DNA of 64,000 nucleotides from an uncultured Eubacteriales bacterium (GTDB taxonomy: Bacteria > Bacillota > Clostridia > Christensenellales > UBA1242): positions 1 to 64,000 of the forward strand of contig CATLAM010000004.1 in the NCBI GenBank assembly GCA_949878485.1, in the 5' to 3' direction. Position 1 is the stretch's first letter. Each line of letters begins with the position of its first letter. A program made the position numbers and the translations under genes. The notes beneath the pieces were generated by a model. It was not told where the DNA came from. It ran no database searches and saw only the letters and a program-made list of their open reading frames with translations. Positions 39,050-48,800 of the stretch are shown here, in pieces.

Positions 39050-39436
39050 TCAATTATCACTTTTTAAATGTTCGTCAAACAATCCATTTTGTTCATAATT
39101 TTCTTCATGCTTATATTCTTTTTCGTGTGTTTCAGAATGTTGATGATTTTCTTCTGATTTAATTTGTTCTTTTCCTGCTTCAACATTTGCTGTGGCAAGT
39201 TGTTGATTTTTAACTTTTTTCTTTTTCTTTTCATAAATCTTAAATGTGCCTTTGTTGATGATTGTTCTTATCACCATGTAAACCGCACCAATTCCGAAAA
39301 TGATGTAAATTATTCTGGAAAAAATGCTTGCTTGAAAACCAAACAAACCTGCAATAAAGTCATATTGCAAAAGACCAATTAAAAGCCAATTTACACAACC
39401 TAGAATTGTTAATACGAATGCGATGAAAGTTATCAT
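39050..39436 (-). CDS. DUF378-like small membrane protein with His/Glu-rich tail
   Basis: ILGCVNWLLIGLLQYDFIAGLFG...RIIYIIFGIGAVYMV; C-terminal HQHSETHEKEYKHEEN tail. Confidence 0.75.
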   Translation of the reverse strand: MITFIAFVLTILGCVNWLLIGLLQYDFIAGLFGFQASIFSRIIYIIFGIGAVYMVIRTIINKGTFKIYEKKKKKVKNQQLATANVEAGKEQIKSEENHQHSETHEKEYKHEENYEQNGLFDEHLKSDN

Positions 39437-39542
39437 AAAAGTTCTCCTTTTGCTTTATTGTTTGAAAAATGCGTAAAAAAATCACAAACTTTGAATATTT
39501 TTTTGCTTAATTGAATATATTTTAAGAAATTCGCAAAATTGG

Positions 39543-39571
39543 TTGACAAAATTGCAATCATTTTGTATAAT
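39543..39571 (+). promoter_or_regulatory. Consensus sigma-A promoter upstream of greA: TTGACA-17-TATAAT
   Basis: Exact hexamers with 17-nt spacer. Confidence 0.9.
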
Positions 39572-39658
39572 ATAGTGGTTTAAATGAAAGTGGGAACATC
39601 GACCTTTTCCTTGGGTCATTTTTTTAAGTCACTATTACTAGAAAAAAGGAGATAAAAC

Positions 39659-40129
39659 ATGGAAAAACATTATTTAACACCAGAAGGGAAAAAACAACTT
39701 GAAGAAAAATTAAATTTTTATAAAACAGTTAAAAGACCAGATGTTGTAAAGCGTATCGGTATTGCCAGAGAATTTGGCGATTTATCTGAAAACTCTGAAT
39801 ATGATGCAGCAAAAGACGAACAAGCACAAATTGAAGCAGAAATCAATGAAATGGAAAACATTTTGTTAAATGCTGAAATCATTGATAAAAAGAAAATCAA
39901 TTCTGATGTGGTAAGCATTGGTTGCAAAGTTAAAATTTATGACGAAGAATTTGATGAAGAAGTGGAATATCGCATTTCTGGATCTTCTGAAAGTGACCCA
40001 AGAAATGGGATTATCAGCAATGTTTCACCAGTTGGAAGTGCTTTGATTGGTCATAAAGTTGGGGAAATCGTTAAGGTTAACACTCCAGACGGCGAAACAG
40101 AATATAAAATTGTTTCAATTAATATTTAA
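39659..40129 (+). CDS. greA: Transcription elongation factor GreA
   Basis: YLTPEGKKQLEEKLNFYKTVKRPDVVKRIGIAREFGDLSENSEYDAAKDEQ. Confidence 0.96.
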   Translation: MEKHYLTPEGKKQLEEKLNFYKTVKRPDVVKRIGIAREFGDLSENSEYDAAKDEQAQIEAEINEMENILLNAEIIDKKKINSDVVSIGCKVKIYDEEFDEEVEYRISGSSESDPRNGIISNVSPVGSALIGHKVGEIVKVNTPDGETEYKIVSINI

Positions 40130-40305
40130 AGATTTTTGTCACTTCTTGTGGCAAATTCTTTATTTTTATAAACTTTAAATTCAACTTTTGCAATTTTATT
40201 TTAAAAATAACTTTTGATTGGTTGTTTTTGTTTACTTTTTTATTTTTATTTGTTATACTTTCAATATAGTAAGTTTTTTGTATTTGAAATTTTTAAAGGA
40301 AAATT

Positions 40306-41223
40306 ATGGCATTTTTAAACTCATTGAAACTATTTGGAACAAACTTTGTCAAGATTCTTAAATTCTATCTTGCTTATTTTGTCGTTTGGGGAATTTCTTT
40401 TGCTTTGTTGTTGCCATCTTATTTCCAATTTTCTGATTTAATCTTTTCAAATTTCCAAGCACAAATGACTTCAGCGACAGGTGTTTTTCAGGGCACTATT
40501 GGCGAAAATCTTCAAAACATAGCCAATTTCTTTTTTAAATCTTTAGTTGATGTTTTCAACACAAATGTTGGACTTGCTGTATATGGTTTGATTGTAATTT
40601 TGGTTGTTATGCCAATTTTGCTTAATGTTGTTAAATACACTTTGCAATTTATGCTTTATTATTATATGACAAGCAAAATCAAAGTTGGTTTTTTCAGTGC
40701 ACTTGTTAAAGGACTTGGAAAATCTATTGTCTATGCTGTGATGAAAATGATTTATGACCTGTTCTTTGTCGGGGCAACATTTGCCATTCTTTATGGGCTT
40801 TCTGTTGTTGAAAATCAAATTTTTGTCGACTATCTTTTGCCAGTGCTTTTTGTTTTGGTGTTGGCTCTTATGTTTTCCATCAGCGAAATTTTGGTGCTTG
40901 GTTGGTCTCCAGCGCTTATTGTTTTTGACTGCAATGATTTTTCTGCGTTCAAAAAAGGACTTAAAGCGGTTAAAAGACATTTCTGGACAATCTTTGGTGT
41001 GTCTGTTTTGCAATTCTTATTGTTCTGGCTTATTGTGTTGATTTTCGGCGTTTATCCACTTATTGTTTTAATTCCATTTATGACTTCGCTTCTTTGTGTC
41101 TATAATATGGTTGTATTCTTCTATAGTCAAGGCATGAGATTTTATGTAAACAAAACAACCATTCTTACACCTAAAAAACTTGAAGAAGTTGACAACATTA
41201 ACAAAACTGCTTATATTTTATAA
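40306..41223 (+). CDS. Hypothetical multi-pass membrane protein
   Basis: 305 aa hydrophobic ORF with RBS AAAGGAAAA. Confidence 0.75.
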   Translation: MAFLNSLKLFGTNFVKILKFYLAYFVVWGISFALLLPSYFQFSDLIFSNFQAQMTSATGVFQGTIGENLQNIANFFFKSLVDVFNTNVGLAVYGLIVILVVMPILLNVVKYTLQFMLYYYMTSKIKVGFFSALVKGLGKSIVYAVMKMIYDLFFVGATFAILYGLSVVENQIFVDYLLPVLFVLVLALMFSISEILVLGWSPALIVFDCNDFSAFKKGLKAVKRHFWTIFGVSVLQFLLFWLIVLIFGVYPLIVLIPFMTSLLCVYNMVVFFYSQGMRFYVNKTTILTPKKLEEVDNINKTAYIL

Positions 41224-41297
41224 TTTATAAGTTTTAAACCAATTTTGTTTTACAACGCTTTTTTAGCGTAATTTTATATTTTAATTAAGGAGAAAAA

Positions 41298-42953
41298 ATG
41301 AATAACAAACTTAAAATCACCTTTCTTGGCGGTGTTGGTGAAATCGGCAAAAACATGACCGCTTTTGAATATAACGATGAAATAATCGTCGTTGACGCTG
41401 GACTTACTTTCCCAGATGATGAGTTACCAGGGATTGATGTTGTCATTCCTGACATAACCTATCTTGTAAACAATCGTGAAAAAATTAAAGCGATTATTTT
41501 AACTCATGGACACGAAGACCATATCGGGGCATTGCCTTTTGTTTTGCAACAGATTAAAGCACCAATCTATGGTTCTAGGCTTACTCTTGCTTTGGTTGAA
41601 AACAAAATGAAAGAACATCAAAATGTAACTTTCAAGGCTATTTCTGTTAAGCCAAAGAATGTGCTTAAAATTGGCAATTTTTCAGTGGAATTTATTAAAG
41701 TTTCTCACTCTATTGCTGGCTCACTTGCACTTTGCATTACAACACCTGCGGGGAACGTTGTTCACACAGGTGACTTCAAGATTGACTTTGAACCTATTGA
41801 CGGTGTCACAACAGATTTGCAGAGATTTGGAGAACTTGGCAAAAAAGGTGTTAATCTTTTGATGTGCGAAAGCACCAATGTTTGCAAAGCAGGTTTTTCC
41901 ATGAGTGAAAGCAATGTTGGCAGAGTTTTGGAAGATATTTTTAAAAATCATACTCAAAACAGAATTTTTGTTGCAACCTTTGCTTCAAACATTCACAGAC
42001 TTCAACAGATTTTGAATTTGGCGGAAAAATATAAACGAAAAGTTGTTTTCACTGGCAGAAGCATGGTTAACATCACTGAAGTTGGTTTGAAAATTGGCGA
42101 AATTTCTTGCAACAAAGAAAACATTATTGACATCGACAAAATTGACAAATATGCTGACAGTGAACTTTGTATTGTGACAACAGGAAGTCAAGGCGAACCA
42201 CTTAGTGCGCTTTCAAGAATTGCCACAGGGGCATTTAAGCAAATTAAGATTACAAACAATGACCTTGTTGTTTTTTCTGCTTCTCCAATTCCTGGAAATG
42301 AAAAAAGAGTTTACACAATCATTAATTCTCTGTTCCAAAAAGGTGCAGATGTAATTTATGACGAACTGTCAGATGTGCATGCTTCTGGACATGCTTGCCA
42401 AGAAGAAATCAAAACTATTCACACACTCGTTAAACCAAAATTCTTTATTCCTGTTCATGGGGAATACAGACATCTTAGAATGCACAAGCAATTGGCTATG
42501 TCACTTGGCATGGAAGAACGCAACATTGTGATTGCTACTATTGGTGTACAAGTGGAAATGACTCCAAATTCTATTAAGCAAGTTGGTTTTGTAACTGCTG
42601 GTCAAAGACTTGTGGATGGTTATGGACTTGGCGACATGGACAGCAACGTTTTGAAAGAAAGAAAACAACTTTCTGAAGATGGAATTTGTGTTGCTGTTGC
42701 AACAATCAACAATGTTTCTGGCGAAGTGGTTGGTGACCCTTTCATCATCACAAGAGGTGTTGTATATCAAGACGAAGCGGAAGCGTTTGTTCAAGACACA
42801 AAGGCTATGATTGTTTCGTCATTGAAAGAACAAGATTTGCGTGGTTGCGACCCAACTGTAATCAGAAACAATATTAAACGAAACATCTCAAACTTTATTT
42901 ACAAAAGAACAAAGCGTAGACCTATGATTTTGACTATTGTTACTTTGGATTAG
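41298..42953 (+). CDS. Ribonuclease J
   Basis: LGGVGEIGKNMTAFEYNDEIIVVDAG, LTHGHEDHIGALP, PVHGEYRHLRMH. Confidence 0.95.
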   Translation: MNNKLKITFLGGVGEIGKNMTAFEYNDEIIVVDAGLTFPDDELPGIDVVIPDITYLVNNREKIKAIILTHGHEDHIGALPFVLQQIKAPIYGSRLTLALVENKMKEHQNVTFKAISVKPKNVLKIGNFSVEFIKVSHSIAGSLALCITTPAGNVVHTGDFKIDFEPIDGVTTDLQRFGELGKKGVNLLMCESTNVCKAGFSMSESNVGRVLEDIFKNHTQNRIFVATFASNIHRLQQILNLAEKYKRKVVFTGRSMVNITEVGLKIGEISCNKENIIDIDKIDKYADSELCIVTTGSQGEPLSALSRIATGAFKQIKITNNDLVVFSASPIPGNEKRVYTIINSLFQKGADVIYDELSDVHASGHACQEEIKTIHTLVKPKFFIPVHGEYRHLRMHKQLAMSLGMEERNIVIATIGVQVEMTPNSIKQVGFVTAGQRLVDGYGLGDMDSNVLKERKQLSEDGICVAVATINNVSGEVVGDPFIITRGVVYQDEAEAFVQDTKAMIVSSLKEQDLRGCDPTVIRNNIKRNISNFIYKRTKRRPMILTIVTLD

Positions 42954-42956
42954 TTT

Positions 42957-43541
42957 ATGTTGAACAAAGAAGAATTTGCTGGCTTTGAAAGCCATGAATA
43001 CAGACCAATCATAAGGTCGCAAAGCATGAAAGTCTTGCGACAACTTGTTGAAGAAAGAAAGCCTACAAAAATTCTTGAAATTGGAACTTTTATTGGTTAT
43101 TCTGCTTCAGTAATGTTGGACGCAAATAAAGATGCTTATCTTATTACTTTGGAAAAAGATAAGCAAAACAGTTTAGATGCTGTTAAGAATTTAACAGAAC
43201 AGGGGTTTGTAGGACGATTTGAAGTTGTCAATTGTGATGCTTTAGAATATCTTCAAGAAAATTTGCAAACACAGTTTGATTTAATTTTTTTGGATGGACC
43301 AAAAGGTCAGTATTATAAATATTTTCCTTATCTTAAAATGATGTTGAAAAGTGGCGGAGTGCTTGTTGCTGATGATGTTTTGTTTTATGGACTTGTGGAA
43401 TCAAAGGAAAAAATTGAACATAAACACAGAAGCCTTGTAAACAATTTACGCAAATTTTTGGCTGTGCTTGATGAAGATGAAGATTTTGAAACTGAAGTGT
43501 TAAATTTTGATAATGGCATGAGTGTAAGCATTAAAAAATAA
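42957..43541 (+). CDS. O-methyltransferase family protein
   Basis: ILEIGTFIGYSASVML, LIFLDGPKGQYYKYFPYL, GGVLVADDVLFYG. Confidence 0.88.
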   Translation: MLNKEEFAGFESHEYRPIIRSQSMKVLRQLVEERKPTKILEIGTFIGYSASVMLDANKDAYLITLEKDKQNSLDAVKNLTEQGFVGRFEVVNCDALEYLQENLQTQFDLIFLDGPKGQYYKYFPYLKMMLKSGGVLVADDVLFYGLVESKEKIEHKHRSLVNNLRKFLAVLDEDEDFETEVLNFDNGMSVSIKK

Positions 43542-43562
43542 AAATGTCTTTTGACATTTTAT
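43541..43562 (+). terminator. Intrinsic terminator
   Basis: AAAATGTCTTTTGACATTTTATTTTTTT. Confidence 0.8.
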
Positions 43563-43629
43563 TTTTTTATAAAAGCAATTTTTGATTTATTTATTTGTAT
43601 TTTTGTTAAATATTTGGTAAAATATATTC

Positions 43630-44202
43630 ATGGATTTTGAGATTAAAATAATCGAATTTTTACAATCTGGAAAAAGTCCGTTTTTTGACATTTCTTTTCA
43701 AGTTATTTCTCAACTTGGGGCGATTTGCGGAGTTGTTTTTTTGTGCTTAATTTTGCTGTTTTTAGACAGAAAACTTTGCTTCTGGTATTTGTTTTCCTAT
43801 GGCTTTGCTGGGCTTACAACAAGAATTATTAAAGGGCTTGTAAGGCGTCCAAGACCATTTGTCGTTTCGGAAACAATAACCACCATTGGCGATGCGGTCA
43901 CTGATTTCAGTTTTCCAAGTGGTCATGCCACTTGTGCCACTGCGATTGCCATATTTTTGTGTTATTTCTTGTTTAAAAAATATAAAACTAAATGGTCAAG
44001 GTTTTTCATTGTGTTATGTGGTGCTGTTTATGTAGGTTTGGTTTGTCTATCAAGAATGTATCTTGGAAAACACTATCTGACTGATTTGCTTGCAGGAATA
44101 ATTGTTTCTGCTGTGTTCTGCACACTTGGAATTTTGTTTATGAATTATGTAAGGAAGAAAAAGGAGTTTTACAAAGGTGAAAATAAAAATGGAAATCAGT
44201 AA
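43630..44202 (+). CDS. PAP2 superfamily phosphatase
   Basis: KGLVRRPRPF, FPSGHATCA, SRMYLGKHYLTDLLAG. Confidence 0.93.
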   Translation: MDFEIKIIEFLQSGKSPFFDISFQVISQLGAICGVVFLCLILLFLDRKLCFWYLFSYGFAGLTTRIIKGLVRRPRPFVVSETITTIGDAVTDFSFPSGHATCATAIAIFLCYFLFKKYKTKWSRFFIVLCGAVYVGLVCLSRMYLGKHYLTDLLAGIIVSAVFCTLGILFMNYVRKKKEFYKGENKNGNQ

Positions 44203-44608
44203 TTTGCGTCAGACAAGCGAACTTGCTTCTGTTTTTGCCAAAGTTATTAAGCCACCAATGGTAATTCTTTTGAACGGCGACCTTGGCAGTGGAAAAACTA
44301 CTTTTGTTAAAGAAGTTGTAAAGGCTCTTGGAAGTCAAGACTTGGTGACAAGTCCAACCTTTACTCTTCTTAATACATATAATGCCAATTTCCCTGTCTA
44401 TCATTTTGACATGTATAGACTTTCTTCTGCTGAAGATGCTTTAAATGTTGGTTTTGAAGAATATTTTGACAAAAAAACTTTAGATGGTGTTTGCTTTGTT
44501 GAATGGTCAGAGAATGTGGAAGGGCTTATTCATGAAGTGGATTATGTAATTGACATCACTAAGAAAGGTGACAAGCTTCGCACTGTAGTCATCAAGGAGG
44601 GGAAATAA
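44177..44608 (+). CDS. tsaE: tRNA t6A biosynthesis ATPase TsaE
   Basis: LNGDLGSGKTTFVKEVVKALG, SPTFTLLNTY, HFDMYRL; start may be the internal MEIS. Confidence 0.93.
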   Translation: MKIKMEISNLRQTSELASVFAKVIKPPMVILLNGDLGSGKTTFVKEVVKALGSQDLVTSPTFTLLNTYNANFPVYHFDMYRLSSAEDALNVGFEEYFDKKTLDGVCFVEWSENVEGLIHEVDYVIDITKKGDKLRTVVIKEGK

Positions 44609-45255
44609 TGCTTGTAATTAACACAGCGTTTAAAACGGCAAATATTGGCTTAAAAACGGCTGATGGCAGAGTTTTTGAAAGACAACTTGATTCTTCGGCT
44701 AAGCATTCAGAAAATGTTTTAAAAACAATTGATGAAATTTGTGAAGAAGCGGAGGTAGATGTGCTTTCTGTTGACACTGTGGCAGTGGTGACAGGACCTG
44801 GTTCGTTTACTGGGCTTAGGATTGCAGTTTCCATCGCTAAAGCACTTGGATGTGTCAATAAAAATCTTAAATTTTTATCTTTATCATCTTTGCAACTTAT
44901 GGCATATATATCATGTAAAAACCATAAACATGAAAGTGATTTTGTTTGTGCTTTGGATGCTCTTTCAAAACTTTATTTTGTGGCTGAATTTGACAATAAT
45001 GGAAATTTGTTGAAAGAAGAAAAAATTGTTGGCGAAAACGAATTTTTAAGTTTAAACTTGCCAATAATTGGGCTTAAAGGTGACTTAGATGTTTGGCAAC
45101 AAGTGGAAATTTCCACACAAGATGTCTTGGAATTTGCCTTAATTAAAGAAAAAGAGAAAAATTTTGTTTCAGCCGACCAGTTGATGCCAGTATACTTAAG
45201 ATTGTCACAAGCGGAAGATAATTTATTGACAAAAAAATCTGAAAAAGTTGATTAA
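44608..45255 (+). CDS. tsaB: tRNA t6A biosynthesis protein TsaB
   Basis: LVINTAFKTANIGL, SAKHSENVLKTIDEI, VAVVTGPGSFTGLRIAVSIAKALG. Confidence 0.93.
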   Translation: MLVINTAFKTANIGLKTADGRVFERQLDSSAKHSENVLKTIDEICEEAEVDVLSVDTVAVVTGPGSFTGLRIAVSIAKALGCVNKNLKFLSLSSLQLMAYISCKNHKHESDFVCALDALSKLYFVAEFDNNGNLLKEEKIVGENEFLSLNLPIIGLKGDLDVWQQVEISTQDVLEFALIKEKEKNFVSADQLMPVYLRLSQAEDNLLTKKSEKVD

Positions 45256-45313
45256 ATCAGTTGACATTCAATATAAATGTATGTAGAATACATAACGAGA
45301 TAAAGGAGATTTT

Positions 45314-45835
45314 ATGAAAAAACCTGTTTATGTCAGATGTCCAAGATGTGAACTTAATTACATTGAAAAGAAAGACAAACTTTGCAGTGTTTGCAAGGCT
45401 GAACTTTCTGCAAACAGAGACAGCATAGTAAGTGACTTGGATTTGGAACTTTGCCCAATTTGCAAAACAAACTATATTCAACCAGACGAAATTATGTGTG
45501 CCACTTGTTTGAAAGAACATCAATCAGAAGATGGTGAAATCAATACAGACTGGGAAGAATATCTCAATCGTGACGAAGAAGAAGTTGTTTATGATGACGA
45601 AGAAACTGGAGATATGGCATCAGTTACTGATCTTGATGACGACACTCTTGATGATGACGACTTAGATTCTGACATTGGCTTCGACGACAGTTTGGAAGAT
45701 GACGACACTCTTGATGAACTTGATGGCGAAGAATTTGATGAAGAATTTGAAGACGACCTTGATGAAGACGATGACTTTAATGAAGATTTTGACGAAGATG
45801 ATGAAGAGGAAGATGACGAAGACGACGATTTCTAA
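45314..45835 (+). CDS. Zinc-ribbon protein with extreme acidic (D/E) C-terminal tail
   Basis: CPRCELNYIEKKDKLCSVC and CPICKTNYIQPDEIMCATC followed by about 100 residues dominated by D/E; upstream TTGACA-17-TAGAAT. Confidence 0.85.
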   Translation: MKKPVYVRCPRCELNYIEKKDKLCSVCKAELSANRDSIVSDLDLELCPICKTNYIQPDEIMCATCLKEHQSEDGEINTDWEEYLNRDEEEVVYDDEETGDMASVTDLDDDTLDDDDLDSDIGFDDSLEDDDTLDELDGEEFDEEFEDDLDEDDDFNEDFDEDDEEEDDEDDDF

Positions 45836-45847
45836 TTTATTAAAAAC

Positions 45848-45882
45848 AAAAAAAGAGACTTAAATTTTAAGTCTCTTTTTCT
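45848..45882. terminator. Bidirectional terminator
   Basis: AAAAAAAGAGACTTAAATTTTAAGTCTCTTTTT. Confidence 0.85.
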
Positions 45883-45885
45883 TTA

Positions 45886-48800
45886 TTAGTTTTTGTTGTC
45901 TTTTTCTGAATTTTGCTCTTTAGAAAGTTTTTCTTGTTCTTTATTAAGTTTTTTAGACATTTTTGCAAGTTCTTTTTGTTTCATTTCTTCTTTTGTGTAA
46001 ACTCGTCTTTCAACATTAAGCAAATAATCAGGTGACTTGATTTCTTCAATTTGCTTGTTCAAAGCGTCAATTCTTTCTGAGATAACAGTTCTCTTACGAG
46101 CAAATTGTTTGAATTCTTTGTCAGTATCTTTAGAAATCTGATTTTTGTCTTGGCTTCTAAGGTTGACAACTTTTTCTTTGTGTTCTTGTTCCATCATATC
46201 AAGTTCTTTCTGGAATTTGTTTCTTGTTTCTTCAACAGATTTAAGTTCGGCATTTCTTTCTTCAAGTGCTTTTTTCTTGATGACGTCGATGTTAAGACTT
46301 TCTTTTCTGTCGTAAGTTTCTTTTCTCTTTCTTTCAATCTTCTTGATTTTAACTTTTCTTAAAACATAACCAACAACAGCAATTATGATTGCAAGAGCAG
46401 TAATAAGGGAAGGTGCCAAAATCCACCAGTTGCTGTCAGCAGTGTTATTGCCATTTTCTGTGTTGTTGTCTTCATCTGGATTTGGTTTTTCTTCTTCCTG
46501 ATTTGTAAGTTTTGAAACAAACACTTTTTTGTCGGCTTTATTTATATCATAGTCTTTTTCTGAAGCAGTGTCTTGTGCAATTTTATATTCAGTGTCATCT
46601 TCCAAAGTTTGGAAATCAAAGTCATAAATCACTGCAACGCCTGTGGTTTCAATTGTGTCACAGATAAGCGCGAAATATACATTTTCTGAAACGGTGTCTG
46701 ATGATGTGTTGTGGAAATAAATTGTGTATTCTTGATAGCCTTTCTTACTTTCTGTGTTTAGTTGTGTGGCATAGTCGAAGCCTGTAAGTCCAGCGGTGAC
46801 ACCAAAGTTGTAAGTTTTATCTTTGTCTAAAGCATTTGATGAGTCAATTTGATAAGCAAAGTTTGTTCTCAATTTAAATGACAATTTTGCATAAGCATCC
46901 GCACTTAATGAAACTTTATAGTTTGATGTCATTGTGTAACTGCCTGCGTTTTGAACGCTCATATACATTACATATTTGACATCTTTATCAGAAATATATA
47001 ATGAACTGTTTTTGTCTGTGAAACTGTAGTTTGTGCTGTCTGCCTTTAAAATTCCGCCTTCATAAAGTCCGTCACCACTTGAACCTGCTTTGCCAGTAAA
47101 GGCGACATTGGTTGAAGTTTGAAGGTCATCTGTGATGTTGTTTGTTGGAAGGTTTAAGAAACTGTTTGTAAGGTCAACAATGGCACTTTTGGTGTTGATT
47201 TTGTCATCAGTTTCAAGGTCAAGTGTTCCTGAATAATTTTTAAATTCAAAATCATCAAAGTAAGCATAAGTGAATGAGTTTTTGTTTTCTGTTGTAACAA
47301 ATTCAATTTGAATGTAATAATTAAATTCTGTTGAACCTGTATTGAAATAAATTTCATATTCAGACCAATCATAACCACTGAGTTTTGGAGTTTCAAGAAG
47401 CAAAACTCCGTCTTCTTTTAATACTTTAACAATGATATTTGCAGGTGTTTTATATTTGAAAGTAAGAAGTTGTGCACCTGATGTTCCCATTGTGATGTTG
47501 TCTGATTTAAGGATTTGTTTTGTTGCTCCATAATTTGCAAACATCATTACATTGTTTGGAACATCTTTACTTATAGGTGAATTGTTGGCATTGATTGTCC
47601 AAGCATAAGGATTTTCTTCGTCCTTAACGCCATTTGCTTTATATTCATTGAATTTGTCTACATATTGTTTATATTTGTCAGGTTTTGTGTTGATTACGCC
47701 ATGGAAATTCAATTTGTTTTCACCACTTTCAATTGTCCAGTTTTGTGGGTCGTAAATTTTATCTTGGTCGGTGACTGTCAATTTATTGAAGTTTCCATTT
47801 GGAACTGTTGTGCTTGAACTGTTTGCATTAAATTCAATTGAGTTGCTGGCGTTGTTGAATGCTTCAGTTGTGCTTTTTTCGATTTTAATGTTGTCGAATG
47901 TAATGCAACCTGTGGTTTTTTCACCATCTTTTCCAAGGCTGAGCACTATGTTAAAGTTAGTGTCATATAATGCTCCACCTTTAACATAGAATTCTGCGGT
48001 TGCATATTTGTTGTTGAAATTGTCATTTCCTTTTGAAGTAAGGGCAGAACTGTCTTTGTTTGTAAGTGTGTAAAGGTCGAGATTATAGTCTTTAAGCACT
48101 TTGTCATTCTCTTTGATTGACATATATGCACTTCCAGATGAAATGTCAGAAATTTTGTAAGAAGCGGTGACTTTGTAAATTTCATTTGCACCAATGCTGA
48201 CGCTTTGTGATTTAACACTTGCCATGCCATCCTTTGCCCAAAGAGTTAAAGCGTATTTGTTTGGTCTTAAAGTCAAGCCGTTCATTTTGCCGTCTGCATC
48301 ATAACTGAAGTCAACATCGCAAGAGAAATCTGAACCAACGCTTTGATAGCCATCAACAAAAATTTCTGGGGCATTTGAGTTGAACACCTGAGCATGTCCA
48401 TTATTTGTTTTAACTTCCCAATTGTTGATTTTGTCAATATTTGTTCCGCTGTTTTCAAAGTCAAAGTTATTGCCACTGAAAGCAAGATTTTCTTCTTGTC
48501 TTAAATCAATAAGTTGTTCACATGATTGTATGATTTCTTCTGTTCCAGTAATGTTGCCTAAGTCATCAGTGTAATTGATTTTTTGTGTGTAAGAAAGACC
48601 AAGTTTGTCTTTATATAATGACCAGAATTTGTTTTCGCTGTAACGATATACATGGCAATCATCAAAGAAAACTACACCAGTGCTTGTGCGGTCATGTGAA
48701 TTTGCACCAAGCCACAAATCAAGGTTTACTGTTTGTTTTTCATTTCCAGTTGCAATATAGAAATAGAAATTTACCCATTCGTTGGAGTTAATTTTTTCAA

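Noticed and set aside
41250-41290. ACGCTTTTTTAGCGT hairpin upstream of RNase J as a regulatory element
   Set aside because: Short 4-5 bp stem with a T-rich loop; could be a weak terminator of the preceding gene, but evidence is insufficient.
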